A stretch of 64,000 nucleotides of DNA. Origin: Fasciola hepatica. Taxonomy: Eukaryota; Platyhelminthes; Trematoda; Plagiorchiida; Fasciolidae. The position numbers and the translations under genes were made by a program. Of the stretch, positions 46,200-57,326 are shown piece after piece; position 1 is the stretch's first letter, and each line of letters starts with the position of its first letter. Where the stretch lies: contig CANUEZ040000069.1 of the NCBI GenBank assembly GCA_948099385.1, forward strand, positions 825,501 to 889,500, read 5' to 3'. The notes under the pieces are model-generated. The model did no database searches. It saw nothing but the letters and a program-made list of their open reading frames with translations, and had not been told where the DNA came from.

Positions 46200-46513
46200 C
46201 TGCAGAAAATGATACATATAATGCATTATTCGATGATATAAGTGGTATGAATTAAGGACATTTGTCGCTTTAAAAAGAACATATCACGTTTCTCCTACAT
46301 TTGGATTCAAGAATGAATTCCTATTTCATAATCTGAGTAAATGGATGGTTCATGTACTGGATGAGTGACTGAGTAGATAGAAATTTCGAATTGGTTGAAT
46401 TAATCAGTGAATGTGGTGATGAGTAAGTGATTTGGATAGACTTTGTTGTGTACCGAATATTTGCGTTTGCGATTGATTCTACACGTTCGATCATCTCCAC
46501 GTGGTAAACTGAC

Positions 46514-46677
46514 CTCGAGTACTTTGAGATAAACTTGAATATTTCGTCCAGGATCGGCCACGATTGTCCGATTACATTGGAAATTAGCAGGAATGGGACC
46601 AGGTTGAGGGCATACATCGTAGTATAGTTCGTTTTCACCCGCAGTCAGTTGTGTCGTGTCACAAACAACGTTTGGTA
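46514..46677 (-). CDS. CUB-domain gene, module beta first-half exon (unit 2)
   Basis: Identical to 35402-35565 in peptide and splice sites. It lacks a module alpha partner upstream, so in a transcript of this unit it would have to join an exon from unit 3, which the phase-1 boundary would allow. Confidence 0.78.
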
Positions 46678-46984
46678 CTGTGAAATTCGTATGTGGCATG
46701 TTTAAGTTTACCATGTTAGCGTTTGAAATATAACGATCAAACAGTGGTTAGAAAATATCACCTATCGTCACCTACACACAGCTCCTCACTATCAAATTTG
46801 CAACATGTTTTGGGAGAATTTCATTAACTTCTCGCAAACATGTGAGAGCTCAACTTCATGTTCGAGTGGCTTTCTAAGGAAGCTAGTTCGAAATCTCTGT
46901 TTGTTGTTACACTACGCACCAGTATGTTATGCTATACTATGCTACGCTATGCCATGCCATGACATTCGTCCTGCTACGAGAGAA

Positions 46985-47110
46985 ACACTCACTTTTCTGG
47001 TAGAATTTTATTGTTTACTAACACAACGTAGTCGAAATCGTTGGTAGGTTGTCGACATTTCGGTCACCACGGGTAACCATTTTCAACATTGGTTTTACAA
47101 ACGACCGATA
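46985..47110 (-). repeat. Dispersed repeat R1, copy 4
   Basis: Same position and content as copy 3. Confidence 0.65.
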
Positions 47111-47876
47111 TTTCTCTCATGATTTGTTTGCAACTCAACCAATGCTAATAAATCCAACAGACTCACATTAGCTTCGTAACTGCTACACGACTTCTGCAGT
47201 CTCGTCATTGCGTTCCATGATTTGAGCTTACACTCAGCATTATTGGATTTCGGGATGTGAGGTTATGCTAATGAGAATTACGCTTGCAGTTTATTCACAA
47301 TATGGAACTGCATGCAGATCAAATGAATTGTCTGGATTCTTCATTCCAATTCCAAAGAGTATTCGTACCTGACACTTTGTTCCGTATTTTCCGATAATAC
47401 TAGCAAATAACAGACGCTTGTTGCACACTGATAACATCCATCAATGACTACCGAATGCAAACGGCATGGCACGCAATCAGAACACAGTGAATACAGGAAA
47501 AGAAAAACTACCACAGAATTTCATCGTATTGCAAACAGATTCTGTGGATTGGACCACGTTGAAAACAAGATTCCTCCGAAAACTGAACAATGCTATTGCA
47601 CTGAACGGATTTGGAATATACATGATAACCATGATGTGAAATGTGATGAGACATTACACTTGTCAAACATCTACCTATGCGCCCGACCGTTCATCAATTT
47701 GACAGTTATTCAAACACAGCCATAAGAATGAAAGGGTTTATAGTGGTTGAGTTGTGTAGAAACTTCCCAACCTCCTTCTGTTGAAGTGTACATTTGTGAC
47801 ACAGAAAAGAAACCGTTACTTGGTCGCAATGCATCTGTATCTGATTCGCAGTCTATTGCCTCCATGAACTGATCAC

Positions 47877-48107
47877 GTGGCTTCAACTAGGCTACTGGTT
47901 GGTGAAAATGAATACCAAAAGCCACTTCATATCACTCGCCAGTATGCGAGACTACTACTCTCTTGTGATTTCGCGATACGGTACAGATGTTGGTTTGAAA
48001 ACCAGGTCGCGAATGCGCTTTCCCGTCCACCGGTAAATGGTCAAAATTGTGTGAACAATGAGATTGGAACAGAAATAATAATTGCTGTTACCATCCAAAG
48101 CCAGTGA
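47877..48107 (+). pseudogene. Ty3/gypsy RNase H C-terminal fragment
   Basis: A plus-strand ORF with ITRQYARLLLSCDFAIRYRC then NQVANALSRPPV. It matches the end of gypsy RNase H (RLQRWALxLSxYDFxIxYR, then NADALSRLP). It may be the left part of an element whose integrase remnant is at 49060. Confidence 0.72.
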
Positions 48108-48156
48108 CGGAAGGACGCTATATCATGTAGTGTAGATGTTCAATAAACCGTTGACA

Positions 48157-48345
48157 GCCGGCCCGCATAGCGTTGTGGTTAAAGTGTTCCATTCACAATC
48201 ATTCATTTCAGGTTCGAGCCCTTGTGGGTCTCGGTGGATGTGCATTGCTGATGATTCCTAACAAGGATGAAATAGCTGTACAGTGCTTCCATGGTTTCCA
48301 ATCGTGAGTTCAGCGTTGAAGCTCCTTGAACAATTATATTTTACA
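48157..48345 (+). mobile_element. tRNA-derived SINE of Sm-alpha type
   Basis: The head GCCGGCCCGCATAGCGTTG carries an A box TAGCGTTGTGG (48168-48178) and a B box GGTTCGAGCCC (48211-48221), 43 bp apart as in a tRNA gene, so an RNA polymerase III promoter is plausible. Directly after it lies a hammerhead ribozyme, then a short non-coding tail. This order (tRNA-like head, then hammerhead) is the known structure of the schistosome Sm-alpha SINEs. Target duplications could not be fixed. Confidence 0.82.
48242..48286 (+). ncRNA. Hammerhead ribozyme, minimal type I
   Basis: Core CUGAUGA is at 48248-48254 and GAAA at 48269-48272. Stem I pairs GCAUUG (48242-48247) with CAGUGC (48281-48286), with one G-U. 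Stem II pairs UCCU with AGGA around AACA, but its first pair (position 10.1-11.1) is U-U instead of G-C. Stem III is very short (AUAGCUGU), as in other retroelement hammerheads. Predicted cleavage follows GUA at 48280. Conserved core bases are intact; the U-U mismatch may weaken activity. Confidence 0.82.
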
Positions 48346-48389
48346 AATCTAATCTCCAATTAATCAAATAATTACTGAGTTGGGTGATT

Positions 48390-49020
48390 TCAGAATTCAA
48401 GCTATAACGAGAGAGAGAGAGAAGTAGGTTGCGTCACAAGACATTCGAGGACCGGTGGAACATATTGATGGACAAAGGAAAGAATGACAGCTTGTGTGGC
48501 ACCAAACTGCCTTAGCCTACGAATTTGAAAATACAGTCTACGAATTTTTTTAATACAATCAAGAATCTGAGAAGACCATTGGAAATTAGTGTTGACTGTG
48601 ACGCCTAAGTATTTGACCGAGTCAGCTCGGGAAATTGGGACACTGTTGGTGATTGATTGGTCATTGGGATAAGAGGAACGAGAAAGAGAGAAAGTACACT
48701 CAAGACATTTGGAAGTGTTGATATGTAATCCATAATGGGACGAAAAATTCCGGATATTATATTAGTTCTCGGAAAAAGAGTTAAAGTCCTATTGGTCGGA
48801 GATGGATTGACAGAGCACGACGTTATCAGCGTACTTAAACAGTTGTGCAGGTGGTGCAGTGCTCAAGTCACTAACGTACGTGGTGAAGAGAAAGGGGGAA
48901 AAAACGGCAACCCGAAGAACACCTGAGTTGTTATTCATAGGAGTCGACAAACTTGTACCAACTCTAGTACGTTGAGTTCCGTTGGAAAAGTGATCTTTCA
49001 ACCACGAGAGTAAAGAAATG
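48390..49020 (-). mobile_element. CR1-like LINE, reverse transcriptase C-terminal part
   Basis: Minus strand: HFSNGTQRTRVGTSLSTPMN, VFSPFLFTTYVSDL, then LFKYADNVVLCQS, where the catalytic YADD reads YADN. After a frameshift it continues SRADSVKYLGVTVNTNFQWS, then ILDCIKKIRRLYFQIRRLRQ and FGATQAVILSFVHQYV, the CR1-type C-terminal region. 5'-truncated and inactive. It lies between gypsy RNase H and integrase remnants, so it may be nested in a gypsy element. Confidence 0.78.
48411..48423. repeat. (GA)n run at the end of a CR1-like LINE
   Basis: A short GA dinucleotide run at the 3' end side of the minus-strand LINE. Confidence 0.8.
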
Positions 49021-49054
49021 GGACAGCCAAAGGACTATAACCTCACATCGGCGC

Positions 49055-49200
49055 CAATACAACCAGCATCATTGGACAAAGTTAGATCTCGACATCATGG
49101 GACCATTTTCAACAATTTCAATTCACAAAAGCAGTATGCTCGTCACCACGTACCATTATAACAAGTGGCCTGATGTAAACAGCATCCTTCGGGAGTGAGT
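49055..49200 (+). pseudogene. Ty3/gypsy-like integrase remnant
   Basis: The plus strand reads TSAPIQPA in one frame and WTKLDLDIMGPFSTISIHKS then TTYHYNKWPDVNSI in another. This fits the first catalytic aspartate region of a gypsy integrase (DxxGP, then KWPEV). Short and decayed. Confidence 0.5.
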
Positions 49201-49299
49201 ACGCCCCTGCAGCATCGAATTTCTAATACTAGTACTCAGAAGGTTGGCAGTAACTATACTATACGACCCCGTCTGAATTCGAGCGAGATAAACTGCGCG

Positions 49300-49770
49300 G
49301 CATGTGCTTTTTTCAACCAAAGAGTGATCAGATAGAGCAACCTACACAACTCCAGTGGGCCGTTTGTGGTATATTAATTGACATGAACTCGTTCACTATG
49401 AATAAACTGGTCGTGATTGTCAGTTTAGCAACGCCTTGGATAGAGAGCCCCAGGCGAATGACAACTTATGTAGTATCTGATCAGCAGTTACTCATCCATT
49501 AGCGCAGCGTTTGTCGCTAACCTGTTCTCACTTTATTCTCGTATATTCGCTTTGGTCTCCTGAATCCTACGGATTTGTATGAGTATAGTTCAGTTGGAAC
49601 AACCATTAACGGATCGTGGATTGCAGCTGTTCTCTGAGTCCTAATCCTCAGCATCAGATTAAATAAGAAATCGAAGTTATCATTATGATGGCAAAGTAGG
49701 AAAAGAGCCAAAAATAAGGACAGGATTATGATGTATGAGCACAAAGTTCTATACTCTCGCACTTGTGCAG
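49300..49770 (-). pseudogene. Diverged copy of the arm B secreted-protein segment
   Basis: Minus strand from 49762: a hydrophobic start (SYIIILSLFLALFLLC) then LMLRIRTQRTAAI, aligning with LLRNRNQSTTAI of arms B and B'. Lower down, VAKLTITTSLFIVNEFMSIN aligns with LAKLTNMTSFFTKCVSILVS. The splice-like AACAG/GTTAGC is kept. The nucleotide divergence is much higher than between B and B', so this is an older paralogue. Confidence 0.45.
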
Positions 49771-49789
49771 ATCGTTCTCTTGTCCAGCA

Positions 49790-51180
49790 TTACCCACTAC
49801 AATACCTGTATACCTGTTGATACAGTGAAAGTCACCACTGACTAACGGAACTGTTTACGTGGATCAAAAGTACCACAATTTTTACGCATTTCCTGATTCC
49901 GCAATTTCATATCCACAGATATAATGTAAATATTGAAAATTCACCAAATCGAGTGTATAAAGATACTGCTTACTTGGCTTGAATACAAAAGCCTCATTTG
50001 TCATGATGTGTAATCTTAACTTCCTGCCGATAATCACTGCTTGTATGGATCTCGTGGAAGTTCGACACACCGAAAGTAATCAAATGCAATGACATGCGCT
50101 TAATAAATGCTGTCCATCTTATGGACAATGCACTTACCGAACCTTACCCTATCACGGTTGATGTAGTTTTGATAGGTGGTATATATAATTGTTTGGTAGA
50201 GTTGGCATCACCAATATGACTATGGGTTGAACCTGGTTATTACATTTTTTCAGTGCTCAGAATACTGTGAATAAACCAATATTTGCATATCATCAAGATT
50301 TATCAACTTCCTGGAATCGATTTCACTCACGCCGTCAAATAAGTGGAATACTCACGTTGGTTAGGTCTTGATGCATGCGACTATTGTGTGCACGTTCATT
50401 GGTGGTTAGCTCAACCTTGGACAAAATTCATGTGGCCCGTTCACTGAAAAAGTCTCCGATAGGTACAGTCAGCTATCTGTTGTTGCAACTTGGGCTCTAC
50501 TTGACTTCATTTCTCATCAACAATATCAATCTGTATTCCTTTCACTTTTGACCATCAAATCTATTAGCATCGTCGCTGAAATAACTAGCCAGTTCATCAA
50601 ACCCCATTCATGGACTTGTACGCAGACCTAAGTGGCAAACACTGGCTACTTCCATGTTAATACCATAATCCCCTCAGAAAATATCATTCAGAACACGTAG
50701 AAGAAAAGCCGGAACCAATGAATCATGTTGTGGTCAACACGACATGCAATGGTTTGCCGTCCTCTAATCATGACCACAATAATTCCTTAGTTTGTGCTTA
50801 GTTTTCAAACCTCTCCGTAATTATCACTTCTTCGGGTACTCCCAATCCCATGGTCTAAGATTGATCAAGGCCGCATAAATCTACCGTCCAGTTACTGGGA
50901 AGGTGTCAGCTAGATAAGCCAATCACATGATAAGGATAATTTGATGGACACACCACTACCCATGATTGGTGTTCGTTCCATGTCTATGTTCATGATCTTT
51001 TGTCTGATGCCTACTATGTAATCTATAAATGCTTCGGGAATGATATAGAGAAAAACAATTGTTTCACCGAATCGGACTCTGTAACGATGAAAATCTCAAT
51101 GCACTTTTCCTGTGTTCCTCGTGCACAGTTCACCTTTCGTGATGAAGTCGCTTCCGTCAATATTAGGTCACTGTGCATGA
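49790..51180. other. Unassigned stretch
   Basis: Short ORFs without recognised domain (for example 49882-50070 minus, 51000-51293 plus). Confidence 0.4.
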
Positions 51181-51867
51181 ACACCTTCACGTTTAGGCGA
51201 CGAAGTGGTTTTCTGGCCGTATTTCATCGTGCTGACCATGGTATCAGAAAAATCCGCAAGATTATCTCACCACTGTCTGTATGTTGTAGTTAGAGCATGC
51301 AAGCCAACACACACCATACACGAACACGCGCACACACACCCTCTCACACTCAGGAGACAAATTTGAGGCACCTAGAGTGCTCGAGTGTACGGCCCAACAG
51401 ACTGCAGTTCTGACACGCAGAAGGACGAGTTCTATGATGAAATCACCACTCTCGTTTGCAGGAGCAAAAGCTCTGACATCGTAGTGCTCTTTGGTTATCT
51501 CAATGCACAAGTTGGCAAACTTAGTACGTCAGAAGCTTGTTTAGTTGGGCGTTGTGCTTTACTCGCTCAGCGCACAGATAACGGGGATCGGCTTCCCCAG
51601 TTTTGTGCAAACAATCGGTTATTCCTGTCTAATACAAAGTTCCGACACAGCTCATGTCGTACAGCGACATGCCGCTCTATCGCTTCAGGTACTCTAAGCC
51701 AGATCGATCATATTGCAGTAAGTTACCGGTGGCGCAGTTCTGTTCCCAACTGTATATCTTACTGGTCTGCGTAAGTAGAATCGGATCATGCATTAGTTTG
51801 AATGTGATTATCTCTCCAGCTCAATGGTCATCCATACAAACCACAAACCTGGTTAGACGTACAACGT

Positions 51868-52296
51868 TTGTGTGATCCAGAAGTTCGCACCAGTTTGGAA
51901 CAGAAATTAGCAAATGAACTAGGATCTAGTTCGAACAGTAATGTAGATCAGTATTGGGCCCATATCCAACAAGTAATTCACGTGGCAGCAAGTTTCGCGT
52001 GTGGTCGTAGATCCGATGTTCATCAAAAACACTGGATTTCTCAACAGTCGATCAGTCTAATGGAGAAAAATCGTCAGCTCTCGAACAGTAAGGAGATTAT
52101 TAGGATCCGAAGAATTCTGCAAATGCAAGTTACAAAAATCCCTAAGGAGGATCGCGAAAATGGTTGGGTCAAAGTAGCTGGAGAAATGAAGATAACAGCT
52201 GCTTTAGGTCAAAATCAAAGACTGTTCAAACTTGTTCGCGACACCGGTGGAAGGCGAACCACGGTCAGCGATAGAAATGGACAGAGTAAAGACTAG
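51868..52296 (+). pseudogene. LINE inter-domain linker ORF
   Basis: A 142-codon ORF between endonuclease and reverse transcriptase, with CDPEVRTSLEQKLANEL, DQYWAHIQQVIHVAA and KHWISQQSISLMEKNRQ. It corresponds to the region where trematode APE-type LINEs have a conserved helical linker. No catalytic motif is expected here. Confidence 0.65.
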
Positions 52297-52654
52297 ACCG
52301 CTGGGCTGAATACTTCAAGGAGCAGTCCACCTGACCGCACGCTCATGTAGTTACTCCAACATCAACAACTGCGATTCCTTTAAGAGTATCACTTAAACCC
52401 TCATCGGAAGTGGAAGTGGAGTCATGCAATCGATCACCAAAGTGGGAAAAAGCGGCAGGTCCCGACGGACTCCTACAAGTTCCTTCCTAAATGGGTGGTG
52501 CTGCGTTGATAAAATCACTTACCACCTTGCTCCACGACACTTGGTACGAGCAGCGTATTCCATTATTATGGAACTAGTCATCGATTGTACCCATCTTCAA
52601 GAAGAGAATACGCAATTACTGTAGTAATCATCGTGGGATTAGCATGATCCCGAT

Positions 52655-52656
52655 AG

Positions 52657-52696
<40 letters not shown>

Positions 52697-52765
52697 GATC
52701 TTGATCATGATCATGATCATCATCATCATCATGATCATCATCATCATCATTGTATTCTCATACTT
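52655..52765. repeat. (ATC)n/(GATC) compound microsatellite inside the LINE
   Basis: Runs of ATC interrupted by ATGATC units. It sits between RT N-terminal text (HRGIS) and RT motif B text, so it replaces the segment that held motif A. Confidence 0.92.
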
Positions 52766-53429
52766 CTGGCAGCCTAGGGATTTACTGTCAACTACCCAAT
52801 CCGTTCGAAACGACCATCGGTGTTCGACAGGAATGTCCATTTCTCCGTTCTTGTTCAACTCCGTCATGGACGAGATAATGGAGTATGCCTTGCGAAATTT
52901 CCAAGATGTTGGAGTCAAACAAGGAAATGGTGGAAAGCTGTGACCTGGATTACGCGGACCACCTTGTCTGCTTCTTCGAATGCACCGAACACGCGCAACA
53001 AGCATTAGATAGACTCACAAAAGCTGTAGCTCCATTCGGCATGCGTTTTGCACTTTCAAAATGGAAAGTGATGTTGTAAGTCTGGAAGTCAACGGTTCCG
53101 AGATTGATGCTCGATGAAGAGGAACTAACAATTGTTGACCGCTTTAGTTACCTGAGCAGCAGCTTGACGAAGGATAGGAGCACAGTAGTAGGGGTGGGCA
53201 CGTGTATATCAAAAGCTCGAGTGGCGTACGCTGGACTGAAGCACTTATGAATGTGAACTTGGCAAAACGGGATTCGGGTTCTTCGGCCAAAACATCAATC
53301 GAGAGTAGCAAACCTTGCGAAGCTAAAGCACGTGCCATTCTAGACACACCGCACCGTCCTCAACCAAGGAGCATAAAACTCGTTTAGGGTTAGTTAAATT
53401 CCATTGAAGTTGTATATGCTTCGGTCAGA

Positions 53430-54130
53430 TCCACGTAGATATTTCTGTTTCATTGACCCCATCACACGGGTATACCTTGGTACTAACGCGCATCGATAAA
53501 CTGACGAAATGGACCGAAACTATTCCCATCTCCATCGTCACGGCCGAATCAGTGGCTCAACGTCTGATAGAACGATGGACAGTTTTATATGGTTGTCCTT
53601 CTATAACCACCGCCGATTGAGGACAACAAGTTGAGTCCGATTTCATTTATTACCTGAATCACATGCTAGATACTGTACGCATTCACACGACCACGTACCA
53701 TCCGGCATCGTATGGTTTAGTCAAACGTTTACATCCCCAACTCAAAGCGGCTCTAATAGCACATGAGAGCCCCGACTGGTCCAAAACATTCTAGCTGGCT
53801 TTGTTCGGTGTCAGGACTTGCTTAAATCCAGATATACAATGTTCCCCTAAAGAACTTGTCTAACGCACGACATCAAGATTGCTTGGGGAATTCTTTACGC
53901 CACGGAGTTCAGATTCACTTGTCGCACAAAAATTTGTTCATCTTTTGTCTGCGTACATGTAAAATCTCGCTCCGGCGTATTTTCCAGTAGGATTATTAGT
54001 GTAAAACGTGTCATAATCATCATCGTACAGCGGTAAATAGCAGGGCAAGCCCCACTGACCACTGTCTCTCTCACCATGTTGCACGCTGAATTCGAAAGTA
54101 TGAATATACAAGATGGACAAGGACTGGACC
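53430..54130 (+). pseudogene. Ty3/gypsy (CsRn1-like) integrase core
   Basis: The plus strand reads YTLVLTRIDKLTKWTETIPI, SVAQRLIERWTVLYGCPSIT, TAD then a stop where TDRG is expected, then VESDFIYYLNHMLDTVRIHT and TTYHPASYGLVKRLHPQLKA. Next come SPDWSKTF, a stop, and LALFGVRTCL and LLGEFFTPRSSD. The aspartates (ID, TAD) are visible; the glutamate position reads K (VKRLH where active copies have VERFH). Stops make it non-functional. Confidence 0.85.
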
Positions 54131-54450
54131 TACACGGGTGGGAAAAGGAAAGAATGCCCCAATAGCCAGCACACGGAATACACAGTCTAACTGTACAAAC
54201 GCACATCGATCAGTCATTCTGATTCGATAGAAAGTGACAACACAATCGCCACTGTTCGCGGTTCGCTGCCATATCCTTCAGTGTATCCAGCCAACTGGTA
54301 GACGGATCTTTTGGACCCCAACCACGAAGACGTGAAGCACCTACTTTTCCTAAGTTTGCTGTACACTTTCTCATTCTCCGCGTTGTGGAGAGACGGACAA
54401 GAACTCATAGAGGAGGAATATTGGTACGGCTCATTCACTATATACCAGGG
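54130..54450. other. Unassigned stretch before unit 3
   Basis: It may hold the end of the gypsy element; no motif seen. Confidence 0.4.
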
Positions 54451-55197
54451 ATATTATATCCCGTCCTCAGTTCGCAGTCGGGCAATAATAGAGACTTAAC
54501 CAATCATATGATAGAAATCGGAAAACTCATGATTGACAGAAGATTCGTTGAAAATCGATGCTGGTTCAAATCACTATGTTTTTCTTCACTCACAAAATAT
54601 GGAACGAACAACGGTAATGTTGAGTCTTTTGTAGTTCACGGAATGATGCGAAAATGGATTTGGTATTGTCGGCAGCCACGGCAAATCACAAACGAGCTTC
54701 AGAAAAGTCTATTCGAGCCTGACCACTGCTGAATGAGTAATGCCATCGAGACTAAGTGCGCTTCCAAATAATAGAGTTAGCTATCCTCTCACCAATTTTA
54801 AACACCAATGCTTTTCATGGAGTAAACAGTTATGCAAAACGTAAGATGAAGTGAAGACGATAGAATATTCCTGCACAATGCATACTTCACTACGAATATC
54901 TAAACTCACTTTTACCTTCCGTATTTTCCAACATCAAAATTATCAGTCGTGAACAGACGTGCTATAGTGCAGAAACGACAATTGCTCGTATCTGCCTCTG
55001 AAAGATCCATTCTCAAAAACGGTTTCACACTAACGAGTGTGAACAGATTTCAGCAATATTTCCCATCCAAACCAATTCCAATATTGTTCATCACAAAAAC
55101 ATATTCATTCTGAAATAGTCCAACACATCCGAATTGTCTTACACAATGTACTCTTCTTCTCTCTCATCAAACACATAATCGAACAGAAACAACTCAC

Positions 55198-55381
55198 TCA
55201 ACATGTAGTACACTTGGAATGAATTGACTTGAGTGTTCATTTGTTTGCCTGGATACGTGACCGACACAGATGATCCCGTTGATTGATACAACTCCTGACC
55301 AGATTGTGCACAAATCACTTCAGTCATCCGAGATGAATCAAACACATCGATCAATTGAACACACTGATTTGCAGTGGATGT
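55198..55381 (-). CDS. CUB-domain gene, module beta second-half exon (unit 3)
   Basis: 184 bp with the same splice sites and peptide as 34904-35087. The sequence beyond the donor differs (DEREEEYIV against DEKEKWCIV), as expected for intron. Confidence 0.78.
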
Positions 55382-55625
55382 CTGCAGAAAATGATACATA
55401 TATTGCATTATTCGATGATATAAGTGGTATGAATTAAGGACATTTATCACCTTCGAAAGAACATATCACGTTTCTCCTACATTTGCATTCAAGAATGAAT
55501 TCTTATTTCATAAACTGAATAAATGTGGAGATGAATAATTGATATGGAAACACTTTGTTGTGTACAGAATATTTGCGTTTGCGATTGATTCTACACGTTC
55601 GATCATCTCCACGTGTTAAACTGAC

Positions 55626-55789
55626 CTCGAGTACTTTGAGATAAACTTGAATATTTCGTCCAGGATCGGCCACGATTGTCCGATTACATTGGAAATTAGC
55701 AGGAATGGGACCAGGTTGAGGGCATACATCGTAGTATAGTTCGTTTTCACCCGCAGTCAGTTGTGTCGTGTCACAAACAACGTTTGGTA
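55626..55789 (-). CDS. CUB-domain gene, module beta first-half exon (unit 3)
   Basis: 164 bp with the same peptide and splice sites as 35402-35565. The intron to the second half is 244 bp here against 314 bp in units 1 and 2. Confidence 0.78.
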
Positions 55790-56109
55790 CTGTGAAATTC
55801 GTATGTGGCATGTTTAAGTTTACCATGTTAGCGTTTGAAATATAACGATCAAACAGTGGTTAGAAAATATCACATATCGTCACCTACACACAACTCCTCA
55901 CTATCAAATTTGCAACATGTTTTGGGAGAATTTTATTAACTTCTCGCAAACATGTGAGAGCTCAACTTCATGTTCGAGTGGCTTTCTAGGGAAGCTAGTT
56001 CGAAATCTCTGTTTGTTGCAACATAGAAATGCTACACTACGCACCAGTATGTTATGCTATACTATACTATGCTATGCCATGCCATGACATTCGTCCTGCT
56101 ACGAAAGAA

Positions 56110-56225
56110 ACACTCACTCTTCTGGTAGAATTTTATTGGTTACTAACACAGCGTAGTCGAAATCGTTGGTAGGTTGTCGACCTTTCGGTCAGCATGGGTA
56201 ACCATTTTCAACATTGGTTTTACAA
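56110..56225 (-). repeat. Dispersed repeat R1, copy 5
   Basis: Same position and content as copies 3 and 4. Confidence 0.65.
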
Positions 56226-56712
56226 ACGACCGATATTTCTGTCATGATTTGTTTGCAACTCAACCAAAGCTGAGCTTACACTCAGCATTATTGGGTTTCG
56301 GGATGTGAGGTTATGCTAATGAGAATTACGCATGCAGTTTATTCACAATATGGAACTGCATGCAGATTAAATGAATTGTCTGGATACTTCATTCCAATTT
56401 CAAAGAGTATCCGTACCTGACACTTTGTTCCGTATTTTCCGATAATACTAGCAAATAACAGACGCTTGTTGCACATTGACAACATCCACCAATGACTATC
56501 GAATGCAAACGGCATGGCACGCAATCAGAACACAGTGAATACAAGGAAAACAATGATTATCACAGCATGTCATCATATATCATACAGATTCTGTGGATTG
56601 GACCACGTTGAAAACAAGATTCCTCCGAAAACTGAACAATGCTATTGCACTGAACGTATTTGGAATATACACGATAACCATGATATGAAATGTCAAACAA
56701 ACTGTTTCTCAC

Positions 56713-56896
56713 TGAGTTGGTAGAAAACCTGAAATGAAGTGATTCTTGCTGTTGAATTTTTGCCAGGATATGTGACCGTCACGACTGACCCGGTCGACTC
56801 GTACAATTCCTGACCAGATTGTGCACAAATCACTTGAGCTGTCTGAGACGAATCGAGCTGATCAGTCACTTGAACACACTGATCTGCACTGGATGT
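56713..56896 (-). CDS. CUB-domain gene, module alpha second-half exon (unit 3)
   Basis: 184 bp, acceptor CCACAG and donor CTCA/GTGAGA as in unit 1. Small changes: YES for YQS, and KNST for KTTT after YPG, the latter creating a possible N-glycosylation site (N-S-T). Confidence 0.78.
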
Positions 56897-57162
56897 CTGT
56901 GGAGTGGTATACAGATTGTTTACAATCGGACATTTTGTGTAACGTATTGGGGAACAATCGTGTCTGTTGGTAAAAATACAACTCCTAACTGGTGACCTTC
57001 GATTTTATTCATAAATCAAATGTGAACTAATTAGATAGATAATCATCTTGCAAAATGAGAACTGAGTAGCTGGTCAATATTCAATGCATGTGTAACTACA
57101 TGGGATTTAGAACATTCTATCTATTAGTACAGCTTAGGGTACTCTAGTGTGTATAGACTTAC

Positions 57163-57326
57163 ATTTGACACTTTGAGATAGACACGCATCTTTTGATCTT
57201 GTTCCACTGCAATCGTTCGTTTGCATTTGAACGTCTTGTAAATTATTTGCTCCTGAGCATAAACTTCGTAGTACTGCTCATCCAATACGGCAGTCAGTTG
57301 TGTTGTGTTGCAGTTAACAATGGGTA
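57163..57326 (-). CDS. CUB-domain gene, module alpha first-half exon (unit 3)
   Basis: 164 bp with the same peptide as 37016-37179. Acceptor TTTCATAG, donor AAT/GTAAGT. Confidence 0.78.

Larger units (their letters stand above)
45290..47640. repeat. Tandem segmental duplication, unit 2 (truncated)
   Basis: Matches 34325-36545 of unit 1 and 54450-56695 of unit 3. It stops at about 47641 in AAATGTGATGAG, where units 1 and 3 read AAATGTCAAACAAACTG, just before the module alpha second-half exon. It therefore carries only CUB module beta. Confidence 0.85.
51190..53390 (+). mobile_element. APE-type LINE (RTE/CR1-like), most complete endonuclease copy
   Basis: The plus strand reads YGPTDCSSDTQKDEFYDEIT and VLFGYLNAQVGKL, then RTDNGDRLPQFCANNRLFLS and SQIDHIAVSYRWRSS (APE endonuclease, ending at 51774). 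A linker ORF follows (51868-52296, WLDVQRLCDPEVRTSLEQ), then IVPIFKKRIRNYCSNHRGIS at 52590. A microsatellite then replaces the RT fingers. RT resumes with SPFLFNSVMDEIMEYAL, LDYADHLVCFFECTEHAQQA and MRFALSK, then VDRFSYLSSS. The catalytic YADD reads YADH. It shares 51190-51560 with the LINEs in units 1 and 3. Confidence 0.8.

Noticed and set aside
52644..52943. 99-codon ORF rich in isoleucine and its minus-strand methionine-rich shadow
   Set aside because: Both are readings through the (ATC)n microsatellite; only the end after 52780 has LINE RT content in another frame.
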